Source: Voacanga thouarsii
Lineage: Eukaryota; Streptophyta; Magnoliopsida; Gentianales; Apocynaceae
Direction of reading: 5' to 3'
NCBI GenBank assembly: GCA_026120185.1
Contig: JANUWF010001101.1
Coordinates: forward strand, 1,984,001 to 2,048,000
DNA length: 64,000 nucleotides
A program made the position numbers and the translations under genes. The notes beneath the pieces were generated by a model. It did not search any database, had not been told where the DNA came from, and was given only the letters and a program-made list of their open reading frames with translations. Shown here piece after piece: positions 1 through 12,589 of this stretch (its first letter is position 1; each line of letters starts with the position of its first letter).

Positions 1-3000
1 AAGGTAGGTGATTGGCCTACCGGGTAAAATTCTCCTCCTTCTCTACACCCAAACAACACCGGTTGTCCACTCCGGCAACACACAGTCCACATGACTGAAA
101 TTGCTAGCTCAGACCGGCATGACTAAGTAGTACTGACATTTCTCTAAGTTGAGTTTATCTTCTGGAGGTGGCCTCCTGCTAGAAGACTCACTCTTGCTCT
201 TCAAAACTAGTACTACTAGCCTACCCTTTTTGAGTACTCAACGTAGTTCATCCCACTTGGGAGAAAACTGATAAAACATAGCTTTACTTGAAAATGGCAA
301 TCAAGAGTTTCCAAAGTCTTTGTCAAAATTAGTTTTAGAAACAGTTTAGTGTTTGAATAAAATTGCTTGTTATTTTTCAAATAATTGGTTTGACTGAAAC
401 AAGAAAGGAAATAGTCTCTAATTGCCTTTACCAAATCAGTGTTCACAAACTTCGTGTTTAGCTTGCCATAGAAACTTTTTACAACAAACAAGTTTTATGC
501 AGGAGCTTACCTGATCCTTTGCTCGAGATAAAATAAAGATCTCCAAAAGCTTACCTAACCCCGCCTGGGATAAACATAAGCCATAATTAAACTCAAGTCA
601 AAATTCACTTTCACAAATAAACCTAGCCCAACTTACTACAATCATGACCCTAATGTCTCAAGCTTTAAGGCTAGATAATAAATAAATGGTTTGTAAGATA
701 AATCTAACTTGATATTAAAATAACCAGGGTTTGTAAATTAGATACTAATAAGTTGTAGGTTTAAATCTTGCTATAAATAAATTAGAGTTTATTTGATGAA
801 GGATCCTAGGCCCTAGATGGTATTATTTAAAGTAATAATCTATTAATAATTAATTGTTAGAAAATAATTGGTAACTAAAATTAGTTGTAAGTAAATTTTA
901 ATAGGTTTTGATTAAAAGATAATAAATAAATTTTAATAGTATTTATGAATATAAGACTTACAAAATTAATATTTTACCTATTATGATTATTTATATAAAA
1001 GGCTTTATTTGATATTACTATTATATATAATATCTATATATTTTATTTCTTTAATAAAAGCTATCATTTATTTGACTAAAATATCATTATTTTATATAAT
1101 AGTCCAAATCCACATTTTCCTAGGGTTTTCGAAATTACTAGAAGAAATTATAGTATTGATCCTTTTATTGATGAAATAAAATTAGCTTAGGGACAACAAG
1201 GTCATGATCATAATTCCTATTGCTAACCATAATCATGAACATACACTCTACACCAATTAACAAAACATCCAAATCATGAATAAAAACATAGATCCAAATC
1301 TACCAACACATGATCCAAACTCCACTAACATAATCATAATCATGGCCTTAACAAGAATATATGAACATAAAACCTTATTCACCAGAGGTGACATAATCTC
1401 TAACATGCTTGATCATTCATATTACTCACGACATGAAGACATGCAACAAACCCTAAAAACGCCATACATTCAACTAAGACAAATCATCTCATGCATCAAT
1501 CCCATCTCCATCATACAAACACATTCATTTCCATGCTTCAATCCCAACTCCATCACAAAACACATGATCAATCTCCAAATATATCCCATCCTCATCCAAC
1601 TACATCCAAGAGATATGAATCTAGGATTTAAAGAGAAGATGGAAGAAGCTTACTTGAATGATGACTACCTTGAAGTCGATCCAAGAGAATCCTTTCGCTA
1701 GGAAGGCTTGATCCATCCAAAGAGAAGAAGAAAAATGGACATGGTGGTAGTAACCATTCGGCCGAGAGAGAGAAAGAGAAAGAAAAAAAGAGAGTTAATT
1801 AGTATATACTCATCAAGGTCGAAAATGGAAGAAGATGGAGATGATTGTTCATGCTTACCTTGAAGGTGTTCATGAGCTTTCAAGAAAATTCTGGTTTTTT
1901 ATTCAAAAGTAAGACTTTGATTTCAATGTTTGATGTTAAAATTTGCAGGAATGGATTCATGAGAATGAGTAGGCATAATCTGGAGTTTTTGGAGAAGATT
2001 GAAGTGGTTTTGAATGGCCTTAGGCGTGAGAATGGTAGTAGGTGTTCTTGGAGGTTTGGAGAGAATTGAGAGAATAGAGAGAGAGCTGGCCGAAATTCTG
2101 TTGGAAAGAGTGGCCGATTGGTTTGGGAGGGTTTTGGTAATTGGATTTTCAGATTTGAGAGGAAAAGGAAAGCTGGTTGTTTGAAATTCAAAAGGAATAT
2201 TTTAGGGAATCAAATATGGTAAGAAGACCTTGGTTGATAGAGAGCTTTTGGAAGCTTCAATGGCCGGCTGATTGGTTGGGGTTTTTGCTGAGATGAATGA
2301 TATTTGAATGAGCTTAAGGGTGGCCAAAATATGGAGTATAATGGTGAGGGAATTTTCTGGACAGTTGAGGCTCAATTCATGGAAGTTTGCTGGAATATTT
2401 TACTGGAATTTTAGACTTCAATTGATGGCTTGATTGTAGTGATTGATGGAGAGGTTTTAGGAGTAGCCATGGAGCTGTTTTTCGGGCAGAACAATGGTGA
2501 GGATGATGAAATTCAGTTCATGGCTGGTCTAGGGAAGTTTGTACAGAAAAATGGGATGAGTTTTGGACAAGGGTGGAGAAGGAACAAAGCTGGAAATTCT
2601 GATTAGCTTTTCACAAGCTTACTGAAAATTTCTGGGCAGATTTTTCTGTCATGGTTCATCCGATTTGCTGCAGGTTTGAAGGGATATTGGAAGGTCTTCT
2701 AAGGCTGGTTTCTAGCCTTCTTTATGGAGGAAGGATAAGGTTGAATTACTAGTTGAAAAGCTGGAAGAAACAACTTGGTTTTTGGCTCACTAAGCTGCAA
2801 AACTGTCCAGGAAATTTTCCTTGTTTGCATAGCTTTTGTGCAGCTCGGTTTTGGCTGGAATTTTCAGTCCTCAAGCTAAGTGAAATGGTTATTTTTCTGG
2901 CAGCATTTGAAAGGAAAAGATGGCTGAAAATTTTGACAATTGGACTGATCAAGAAGCAGGAAAAATTTCCAATTTACTATATGAAGAAGATGAACACACA

Positions 3001-3686
3001 TAGGTTGGAGTTTGAAGGTTCAACCATGGAGATTAATTCTCTTGGGAACCTTCCACAACTCCTCCCCATTTTCGGTCGAGAAGATACCTCACATAGACAT
3101 TTTCGAAATCTCAATATCACAGAATATTGCTAGAATTTTCTGGAAACAAAGTTGGCTTAAATAAATTAAACAACCTATCGGATTAAGAAGTAAGGAAAGT
3201 TAGAGATCAAAAAGGGTATGAATCCCTTAGAAATTTTTGTAGGGTACAAGAGTAGGATTAGGACATTCCTATCATGTCTCCCTTAGGACAATACTCCTAC
3301 TCTTCCCTAAGGCATGCGAGGGTTGAAATATAGCCTTTCTAAACAAAAATAAAATTTAATCATGCTAAAACTCCAATGATGAAATTCGAACTCAAGACCT
3401 CAAGGATTTATTCCAAAGCTCTAACCACTAAACCACAACAACTCTTGTTATTATTTTCTCTTCCAAATATTTTTTATATTTAATCCTCAAGCTATCTCCC
3501 TATTTCCTCTTCAAGCAAAATTACCATTTTGCTCGTCTTACTCAATAAACACAAATAAGCCATCTAGACTACAAATCACATATTTAAAGCACATAAAATC
3601 ATATAAAAATATATTTATGCATGCAAGAAAATATGATATACATCCTGACCCCTTACTCTAAGATTGGTTTTAGCTGGGATTTCACA
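1..3686 (-). mobile_element. Gypsy (Tekay/Del-like) LTR, reverse orientation, open at window start
   Basis: The right end reads ...TTTCACA, so on the minus strand the LTR starts TGTGAAATCCC, matching the start of the LTR at 62543 (TGTGAAACCC), which abuts a Gypsy pol gene. From about 1831 to 3686 the sequence is collinear with 60247-62543. The first 500 bases are more loosely similar to 45437-46000, inside another LTR of the same general type. The left end lies outside the window; by comparison with 44399 about 0.6 kb is missing, giving an LTR of about 4.2 kb, long but known for Tekay/Del elements. The short open frames inside are not conserved with any protein I recognise. Whether this is a solo LTR or part of an element cannot be decided here. 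Confidence 0.7.
3372..3445 (-). promoter_or_regulatory. tRNA-like A box/B box (Pol III type) inside the LTR
   Basis: On the minus strand an A-box-like TGGTTTAGTGG (3425-3435) is followed about 30 bases later by a B-box-like GAGTTCGAATTTC (3381-3393). This is the spacing of an internal Pol III promoter in a tRNA or tRNA-derived SINE. The same pair is kept in the second LTR copy at 62237-62291. No acceptor stem or full cloverleaf is evident, so I do not call a tRNA gene. Confidence 0.45.
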
Positions 3687-3695
3687 ATTTAACAT

Positions 3696-4562
3696 TGGCA
3701 GTGTGCCCAAATCACATTTAAATGACCCACAAGTTATAAGCGGTTTCTAACAAAACATTATAACTATCCAAGTTAAATGAAGATTAGTGATCTCTTTAAA
3801 CCAAACCATAACTTTATATTTAGTTCTTTTGTCACACGATATCCAGATTGAGCATCTAGCATGGAACATGTCATCCTTATTAAAAGCTTAATCAATTATT
3901 TCTTGATCTCATAGTAGACTATTCAGACAAATGATATCAATATCTCAAATTGATATATTTGAGTACGATCATGCATTTTAACACTCTAACTTATCAATGG
4001 GCCCATTGATATCTCTCCCATAATTGAGAGGAACAAATTCCTTCACTATCAATCATATTCCTCTCCCTGGTTTATTCTATATCCAACGGTGGTCTAATTT
4101 ATTATCTGGTTAAAGACAATTTTAGACAACGTCAAAATATAGAATTTATTAAGTAGAAAATTATGATGAATTCAGGTCGAAAGACTTTTAATAACATTAT
4201 GATTAGAAAATACTTATGACATGTTCCATGAAGTACTCTTATAATGAATCATGTCTAATACAATATTCTCTAACATTTATTTATGTTTTGACTTGATATC
4301 ATATATATCTATGACTAGGAAAACATAGCCATCAAGTCACAAATATACTAATCTTAATTTATTATTGTTCCATTAATATTAATCGATCATGGACAATTTA
4401 AGAATAGTCATTATATTGATTGTAGGATTTTACTATCAAGTCACGTACTTGATGACCACAAAACTAAATATACTATTCATGGAAAGAAATGCTTTGCATT
4501 ATTACATAATACATAACGACAATAATATAAGTACAAATTGACTCTAGAGCATATCCCTAACA
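3696..4562 (-). mobile_element. Copia-type LTR, reverse orientation (probable solo LTR)
   Basis: Read on the minus strand the block begins TGTTAGGGATATGCTC at 4562, a Copia-type LTR start, and is AT-rich with no coding frame. The other end is uncertain; TGGCAG at 3696 is the best TG-like border next to the Gypsy LTR. No convincing 5-bp target duplication was found (AACAT on the left, CTTAT on the right), so the solo-LTR call is an inference. Confidence 0.45.
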
Positions 4563-4578
4563 CTTATAAGTACTAGTT

Positions 4579-5382
4579 ATGTGCTGAATGTATTGGGTGT
4601 CTATATAAACACGATTGGACAACTATTCGGTGTTTTCCAGTAACTTAATTATTGATGTCCTATAATAACTTAATATCACTGAAATTTTTTTTGTTGAACT
4701 CCATATCTTCAGTAGTTATGACATTATTGATGACTTGGATATGTTGTATATGGATTTTTTTTGTTATTTATATGTAAAATAAGATTTGTGGTTCTATTTC
4801 TATGCTAAGTATATTGGGTGTCTATATAAATATGATTGGGAAACCATTCGATATTTTGCGACGATAGTTTACCATAAAAAACCCACGTATGATGCACAAT
4901 AACTGAACTGTATTTGCATTATAGAAAAAGTATTACATGAAACTTTCTATTTTCTAATAGTTTGATTTTTCAGTTTAGTTTGTGGTTGTTGGTTTAACAT
5001 AAATATGATTGATGTTTGTCTTGATCATTGTTCTTGTTGGTTCTGTATTTTCCATTTTTGTTTAATAAAAATTCAGTATGAAAGTTTTTTTTTACTTGTT
5101 CTATTCTAATTCTGTCATTTTTTTTAGAATAGTTTGTTTTGAATGCATTGGTTTTGTTTTTTCGTTTCACAGAATGTTTTAAACATGACAATCTGCTTTG
5201 TTTTTTGCGTTAAATATCTTAAGGGATTTTTTTTTTGTTATTTATATATGAAATAAGGTATGGAGTTCTTGTTTTGTGCTAAGTATATTGGGTGTCTGTA
5301 TAAACATGATTGGACAACCATTCGGTGTTTTGCGATGACGATTTACTATCAGAAGCCCACGTATGATGCACAACACAATGGA
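4579..5382. repeat. Three dispersed copies of a 60-150 bp direct repeat
   Basis: A module containing TATTGGGTGTCTRTATAAA, then ATGATTGGACAACCATTCGG and a CCCACGTATGATGCACAA tail occurs at about 4579-4645 (partial), 4755-4905 and 5226-5382. The second and third copies share a T-rich leader ending in TTGTTATTTATATRTRAAATAAG. They lie on the 3' side of the Helitron coding region. Function unknown; they could be subterminal repeats of the Helitron or a separate short repeat. Confidence 0.6.
4680..4750 (-). pseudogene. Fragment of the Helitron RPA-like gene
   Basis: This 70-bp stretch closely matches 13607-13680, inside the RPA-like gene, in the same orientation. On the minus strand both can be read as a peptide containing HIQVINNVI. 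It is a dispersed internal duplication, placed about 9 kb from the parent gene on the far side of the Rep/helicase gene. It cannot encode a functional domain alone. Confidence 0.6.
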
Positions 5383-6093
5383 GGAATTTTTATTCAAAAT
5401 ACAATTTGAAAATTCATTTCATTTCCTATTTTTAGGTTTCATGAAGTTATAAAAAATTTACGTTAAAGAAATAGAATCTATTGGTGGATGTGTTTTTAAC
5501 GTGATAAAATTATTTCAGTTGTACTCTCTTTTTGAGATGGCAATTTGGAAGTCAGAAATGAAATCAATCCTTCCTCTTAAGATGATTCATGCTCTTTGCC
5601 TTTCATTGTTCTTTATCAATTTTGTTTTTCAAATTAGCAACCCTCTCTACTCACTTAATTCAAAAGGTTGTACTATTTTTGGTAGATGTCTGTGAGTTAA
5701 CTAAAAGGACAGTGGATGTAATTGTATATCTAATCAATGTGATTGGCGTTTTATTTTGGATGTGAAAAATATATTCCTTAAGGAATTTGGCAAACATATT
5801 TGCTGTCATTTTTTGTTTTGTCCAAATAAAGACAGCCAGTTTTCAGGTGGTCCAGGCATGGTATTAAAATTGCTAATTGAAGCTTTAATAATTTGCATTC
5901 ACAATATGGGCAATCCTTCGAACATAGGAGCCTTGTATAGGTTTTGTTGCTGGACATTGATTTATCGAACTTGTTTGTCAAGTTGTTTGATTTGAATGGC
6001 ACCGTATCAATAATTGAAATGGACTTTTATTGCTTGTTTTATATTAAATAAGACACAATAAGAAATGAATTTCATTATACTTCGATATAATAG
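5383..6093. other. Non-coding Helitron 3' flank
   Basis: AT-rich sequence with only short open frames on both strands and no recognisable protein similarity. It probably holds the 3' untranslated part of the Rep/helicase gene, because that gene's last visible exon ends just to the right. Confidence 0.4.
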
Positions 6094-9000
6094 TCACGTA
6101 ACAAAAATACACAATATATGAAGAATCAAATGTATTAAAGGTTGGTATTTAGAATCCGACATAGCTCGTATTATTTTCCAAAATGACATTTCCTGTGTAA
6201 TAAGAATCAGTGGAACAAAGAAACGATTAGAATGTAATGGTTGGACATATGAATGTAATATTAAAAGACACTTACATGATGGTAGATTGTGAAAGACTTC
6301 TGGATACACAATATTCTTTATGTATGTTTTGAATTCTACATCATCTTCCAATGCTAGGATCTTCAATCCATTTGGATTCTTTACTCTTGAAACAACAACA
6401 TAGAGTTAGCCATGGCTGAAAATAGGCTTTGGTAAGTATAATCCATCATGTTCCAAGGTTTGTCCTTGACTTTTATTAATTGTTATTGCATAGTATATTT
6501 TTATTGGAAATTGCCTCTATCGCATTACAAATGGTAATTTGGTTTCTATTGGAGACATAACAATTCATGGGATGAATTTGTATTCCCCAATATATGATCC
6601 CGCCTCAATTACAAATTTCCCTATTTGTGTTATAACCAGTCTTATTCTATTGCATATTCCTTCACTTTGGTTTAGATTCCGCAACAGCATGATTGGTACT
6701 TCTACTTTCAGTTCGACTTTATGGTCTGGAATGCCTGCAAATTGTAAGCTATTTAAAAATTCCATTGGATACAAAATCTCTTCTCCTGCAACATTTCCAA
6801 TTGATTTATCAATGATATCTGAGCTCTTGTACTATTGTAATTCCTCAAGAATCATTTGCATTATGAAGGAATTAATCTAATAAACTATTTCATATCTTGG
6901 TGTTAGTATCGCTCTGTTCATTAGATATTTCTTATCAGATCTCAGAGCATCGAAGTCTTCATAAATAGCATAAAAAATTGCTTTCATTGGATTTTGTGCT
7001 TCCTGCACTGTAAATTTCTCTGGTATCTTGATCCAACATGCTTCTTCATTAGTTGTTCTTGAAATTGAATGCTCAATACCATTTCCAATTCTTAGAATCC
7101 AATCTGAAAAATCTTTGAGTGTTTGTTCTTCTTTATTTTCTGATAAAGCATTCTAGAGATGCATATTTTTGGTCAATGTTAAGACCTATCAAGATAGGAA
7201 AAATAATAAAATGTTACATGTAATGAATTAAGTATATGATGTAATGTAATTTGTATTGCTAAATTTACCTTATAGTTAATCCAAATCTCTAAATTTTTAA
7301 CTGTCAAGCTTACAATTTCCAACCTTGTATCTTTGGGTACTACTGGGAGTATTTGTCTAAAATCACCTCCAAGTAAGACTATTTTGCCACCAAAAGAATG
7401 TACTTTTTTAAAACCGGTGGATCTCCTTAATATATCCTTCATTGTCCTATCTACTGTTTCAAAAACATTTTTTATCATTCATTAGTGCTTCATCCCATAT
7501 AATTAATGAGCATCTCTGTACCAATTCAGCCAATTGAGTTCCCTGTTTTATCAAATAGGTAGTATCTCCATTACATTTTAATGGGATTTTGAATCTGCTA
7601 TGAGCTATTCTTCCACCATGTAACAGAAGAGCTGCTATTCCTATAATTTGTCATGAATAGAAGCATTATTATGAAGTAGTTATTCAGTAATATAAATGTT
7701 ATGAAATAGTACGTTCTTTTCTTTTACCTGACGACGTAACAGCTAAGACAATTTTTTATTCTGATCTCAATCTTATAATGATTGTTTTGTAAACAAATGT
7801 TTTCCCTGTTCCACCATACCCAAAAAGAAAAAACAGCTTAGACTCATTCTTTGTCATTGCATTGACAACTTTTTCATAAACACTTCTTTGTTCTATATTA
7901 AGCTGAGCAAACATAGTGTTATGTTCCTCTTGTAGATCATTTATGTCGTGTGAAATCTCTTCCCTCAGCAATTTCTTGTTGAAATCATGCAACATTTTTT
8001 CATCGATCATGGGTATCCCCTGAAAATCACTTAATGATTTGCTATGTCCAAGTAACATTTTTTGGATGTGACAAAGAGTGAAAATTTTCAGCTGCTCTTC
8101 ACTTAGTCTCAATCTCAGTGATTTGAAAATCTTTCGTTGCTTATGTAGTATGTCATCACCTATTTTTGTCCAATTTTTTTCCCAGAATTGTTTTATATTC
8201 GAAACTTCACAGAAGATAAGTATCAAACAAACAATTCTCTTAGTTTGCTTCCTATGGCCCAGTGTGTTGCTTCCTCAATTGCATTGTTCCACTCTTTGTC
8301 TTCTTGTAATGGACCAAGAGAATAGTAGGCATCCTTAAATGATGCATATGTGACACCATTTATCCTATGGATATTCTCAAATAATGTAGGACCTTTCACA
8401 ACATTCAGTGACATCCTTAGAAAATACCTCTTGCTAGTGGTTGGGGGCACATATGTAATTCTTCCAATGCATCTCTTTGTTTTCCTTTTTTTCTATGATT
8501 TTTCTTATTTTCTTCATGTGTATTTACTTGGAAATTCTGCATAACCTAACTATCTTACTTCTGGATCAGTAGCATTTTTGGCAAACCATTTAGTTAGCAT
8601 AGTTTTCCCAGTATTTTCTCTATCAACAATTTGTGGCAATAGATCATCATCTTTGAATATGAGCAGTTGTTTACCATCAAGATGTACACACAATCTTTCT
8701 ACTGCTGGTATTCTAAAATGTATATCAAAATCAAAAATTCGCTAGCAGGCCTCACATGGAGATAAATATCGGTAGTCTAAAAATGCTCTGATTTCTTCCT
8801 TTGCTACTTCTGCATTGTTTCAATTACTGTAGGATTTGATGGGTTACTTACAATCAAAGCTTCAATTCGATCAAAGCCTTTTGTAATGTATTTGAATAGA
8901 TATTTAATTTCTTTTGATTGATTACAAGCTTCAACATTGATATGACTCTGATACTTGAGCAACAAAAACCTATTGTAAGACACAATATACCTATTGTTCA

Positions 9001-11168
9001 ATTTGATTCCACTATTTTCCACAAACCTATTGTTGCATCTTTATTTGTATGAGCAATAACCATTACTGTCAATGTTTGTTTTAGGCTGGAAATATTTTGG
9101 AAAGTGTTTTGAACATGTATTTGTAAAAATTTTTAGCTTTCATTAAATAGTATTTGATAATTAACAAAATATTGCAATTATTTGATAATCAAGGGAGAGT
9201 AAAAATACCATAGCTCATGCACGGTGAATTTGAATTTGCTAAACCACATGGACTATGCAACATAAAATTTGAAACTACTTTGTAACAATAAGGATCATGG
9301 ATTGGATCAGGTATTTCCGCACTGATAATTTTATCCATATCCTCTGTGTTATTTCTCTTCACTGTCTCATCTAACCAAAGCAGCATATGAGAGTGTGGTA
9401 ATCCTCTCTTTTGGAATTCAATTGTATATACAACTACATAGATATAAAAATTATGTTCTTAGTGAAAATAGATTGGATTCAAAATGTAACTAAAGTAATT
9501 AACTTGGAAAAAAGTTCAGAAGTAGTAAAAACCTGCCTAAACTGGACCAAAAATTTTGTTCTTCATGATATCCTTGATCATTTCATCTAGCTTCATCTTG
9601 AAAATGCGTGTTTCAATATCTGAACAATTTTCAGCCTTTTGACCTCCTTTTTGCTTCAAGTAAAACTGGATTTCATGCCAATTTGGGTTTGTTGTAAATG
9701 TAATAAACAAATTTGGATTCCCGTACCTTCTACAGATTGCCATTGTATCTTGGTAATTTTGAATCATGTAACGTGGACCATCTGTAAAGGTTGATAGCAA
9801 AATTATTCGCTTTCCAATTTTCCTTGAATCAATATCACCTTTCTCTACAGCATCTTATATATTCTGATAGAGATCACTTCTCAGTTTTTCTTGATTTCTT
9901 CTTATCCAATCCAATCTTTGTTACTCAATCGCAGTATAACAATTCATTACAAATTGTTGGAAAAGCTGACCTCCCAGTGTAATATTACAGAGTACATCTA
10001 CTCTGTCTTGGATTAGATAAGAATAAAACTCATTCATTGTTACAAATCTCCTTTTTGTCCGATTCTTCTATCTTTTTTCTGCATATTCTATCTCTGTATG
10101 AAAGCCATCTTCTCCATATGGAAATAACAGTGGATACTGCAATGCCATAAATAAAGGTTGCAAATAACTGATCATTTTCAAAGAACCATTTCTTGCTTGA
10201 ACAATAATATCTCGATCCAATGATTTGTGTTCAAAACCACCAATTATCAGACTTGTAACTTCATTGCATTGCACCTTATTATATTCTCTTTTCTTCTTTG
10301 AATAATGACCTTTTATTTTGAAGCTCAAATTCTCAATATCACAATCCTTGAATCGCTCTCTTGCCATTTAAAAATGCTTATATCAATATGTTATTGAGAT
10401 CAAACATCTCAATGAAAGATTGAATAAGTTACTTATCAAATGCATCATTACATTGTTTTTGATTGACAGCATCTAAGTGATTTTGAACATCATTATCAGT
10501 GTCATGCACATATAATTGACAAAAACTTAGTTTTTTTCCTATCTCAAGAAGAAGCGTACCAATTCGATGGTGGTTTTGACCACAAATTTGAATATATGGC
10601 GTGGAATTTGTGTTGACTATTTGATCAATATGACCTCCGGTTGAAGTCATGGCAAACATTGAATTATAAGCTCGAATATTCTCAAAGCATCTATGGTTGA
10701 TGCTGTTATCATTGCAAAGAAGCAAACTTTGAGTGGTTCATGCCATTCCTTGTTCAGTGGGAATTTAACCTTACCATGCCTGCAGCATATTGTAAATTTC
10801 GGATATAGGTAATTTTTCTGGCTTTTCAGTTTTTCCTCATACCAGAAAATAGCACCACAATGCTTACAGCTGTAATTTGGTTCTTCATAACGTGACATCA
10901 TAAACATTGTATCTTTTGTAAAAATAGTAAATTTTGTATATTAATTAATTAAAAATTTAATGAATTAAGAAAGCCTTTAAAATTACCTTCTACGACAAGC
11001 TTTTTCTTCTGTTTTTTTATGAGTTGGAGAAGTCTTGTTGATAGCTTCACTGTTCTTGTGTTGTTCATTTCTTTTCCTTTTCCTGTTCTGACCTATTTTT
11101 GATTTCATCTTCAGGTGATCTGCATGGTTCTGTTGTTGTGAAGCTGGAGGAATTCTTTGCAATTTCAA
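6094..11168 (-). pseudogene. Helitron Rep/PIF1-like helicase, intron-containing, decayed
   Basis: Nicks, transfers and unwinds DNA in rolling-circle transposition. Order from the N-terminus (right): basic exon (10983-11168); zinc-finger-like block with CKHCGAIFWYEEKL (10647-10907); Helitron_like_N region (9537-10725); HUH endonuclease motif GLPHSHMLLWL (HSH codons 9387-9395); two-tyrosine motif KYLFKYITKG near 8884-8912; PIF1-type helicase with Walker A GYGGTGKT (about 7798-7823), Walker B WDEA (about 7490) and GGDFRQILPV (about 7340-7375); C-terminal INKSQGQTL and VVSRVKNPNGLKIL (6370-6460). Plausible GT-AG introns occur near 10915-10985, 9420-9530 and 6195-6280. Stops and frame changes interrupt several exons, so it is a pseudogene, although the HUH, both tyrosines and Walker A residues survive. 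Confidence 0.9.
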
Positions 11169-11353
11169 TACTCTTTGATGTCTGAGAATGTTTGTCCTGT
11201 GTAACCGGGCATGTTTTGAAGCAGTAAATTCTACTACTAAGTAATTTTAGGAAAAAAAAATATTTAGTTTAACAAATTATTATTGAAATAGTAGATGCAG
11301 TAGGAGTATAAAATCTTCCCGTACCTAAATTCATCTATCAGCGAGATATTGTT

Positions 11354-11461
11354 GGTGTAGTGTTAAAGTTTTTTTGTAAAGGTGGAATTCCTGTTTGCAT
11401 TCCTGCTTTTGTAAAGGTGTAGTGTTAGAGTTTTTTTGTAAAGGTGGAATTCCTGTTTGGA
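11354..11461. repeat. 62-bp tandem duplication
   Basis: The unit beginning GGTGTAGTGTTA and containing GTAAAGGTGGAATTCCTG starts at 11354 and again at 11416, nearly identical. The second copy is partial. Confidence 0.75.
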
Positions 11462-11751
11462 TTTTTGATTAATTAACACTTCTATATTTCTTTATACATA
11501 TGTATATAGCATTATGTATGTACCTATATTGTAAAGTTAGTTGAAAGATTTTTTTTGTATATATGAAGCAATTAAGTGTATATTTTAATAAATTCATTAG
11601 AAGAGTTGAAAAGTTTTTTTTGGATTCATAAACAAAGCATTTATATTTTCTGGAGGTGTATTGGAGAATGTGAGATGTGTTTCATATAAGATTAATTTTT
11701 GTAATTTTAAAGTAGCGGATACGTATGATTTTTACTCTGCCAATGGGATTT

Positions 11752-12160
11752 CAGTTATTAGAAACAATACCATTTATGGGAGACAATTTGCTTTGTAAAG
11801 TAGGCATTTAATGTCTTTAATAGATACTTAAAAAATTATTTTTGCTAAAAGTACAAAGTATTTTTAATTTTGACTGATTTGCAATTTGTATGGATGAGAA
11901 AGGAAACATACAATACATGTGCGTGTGAACTTGGATTGGTTCAAAGAACTCTAAATCCCAGTTATTGGAAACAATACCATTTATGGGAGACAATGTGCTT
12001 TGTAAAGTAGGCATTTAATGTCTTTAATAGATACTTAAAAAATTGTTTTTGCTAAAAGTACAAAGTATTTTTAATTTTGACTGATTTGCAATTTGTATGG
12101 ATGAGAGAGAAAACATACAATACATGTGCGTGTCAACTTGGATGGGTTCAAAAACTCTTA
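11752..12160. repeat. 207-bp tandem duplication
   Basis: CAGTTATTRGAAACAATACC begins at 11752 and again at 11959; the following about 200 bases are nearly identical, through TTTGCAATTTGTATGGATGA. A short plus-strand frame beginning MDEKGNIQYM is present in the first unit but is not kept open in the second, so coding is unlikely. Confidence 0.8.
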
Positions 12161-12589
12161 TTAAAAAAAATGAAGTTGCAAACTTCTTCAACTGAAGTTA
12201 CTGTTGCTCATGTAAACCTAATGTTCAATCCTTTAAGTCAAGTTCCATATTTTAATCAACTTTTATCATAAAGTTTGCACCCTTTTTTGGATGATGCATC
12301 TCTTCGTATGGATGATGCTTTTCCAGTATGCAATATTATTAGTAGTTTGAAGGATCCACCTCATGAATTTCATTTAGAAATAGAGTCTTGAGAATGGCTG
12401 TGTTTCAAAGCTTCAAAAGGTAATCTAAAGTCTATTATAATTTTCTTTGGGAAAATTAATTACAAAATCTGAGAACGAAAACAACATTCTCATGAGTTGT
12501 TGATTGTAAAGAAACTGGAGTTATCAAAGGTAGGAGCATATGGCTTATATTTTGATCAACTAACATTTAGTTACAAAATCAAGATCATC

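Larger units (their letters stand above)
11169..12589. other. Spacer between the two Helitron genes, with tandem repeats
   Basis: No protein similarity was recognised. The spacer holds two tandem duplications listed separately (62-bp unit from 11354, 207-bp unit from 11752) and AT-rich filler. It probably includes the promoter and leader of the Rep/helicase gene and the 3' end of the RPA-like gene. Confidence 0.5.

Noticed and set aside
1276..1701. 141-codon plus-strand frame
   Set aside because: Lies in a Gypsy LTR, low complexity (His/Ile/Asn-rich), no family similarity and not kept in related LTRs.
2753..3133. 126-codon plus-strand frame, with a relative at 61596-61838
   Set aside because: It recurs only because the LTR is repeated; frames differ between copies and run opposite to the element's sense.
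3372..3445. A true tRNA gene
   Set aside because: Only A and B boxes are present; no acceptor stem or anticodon arm could be drawn.
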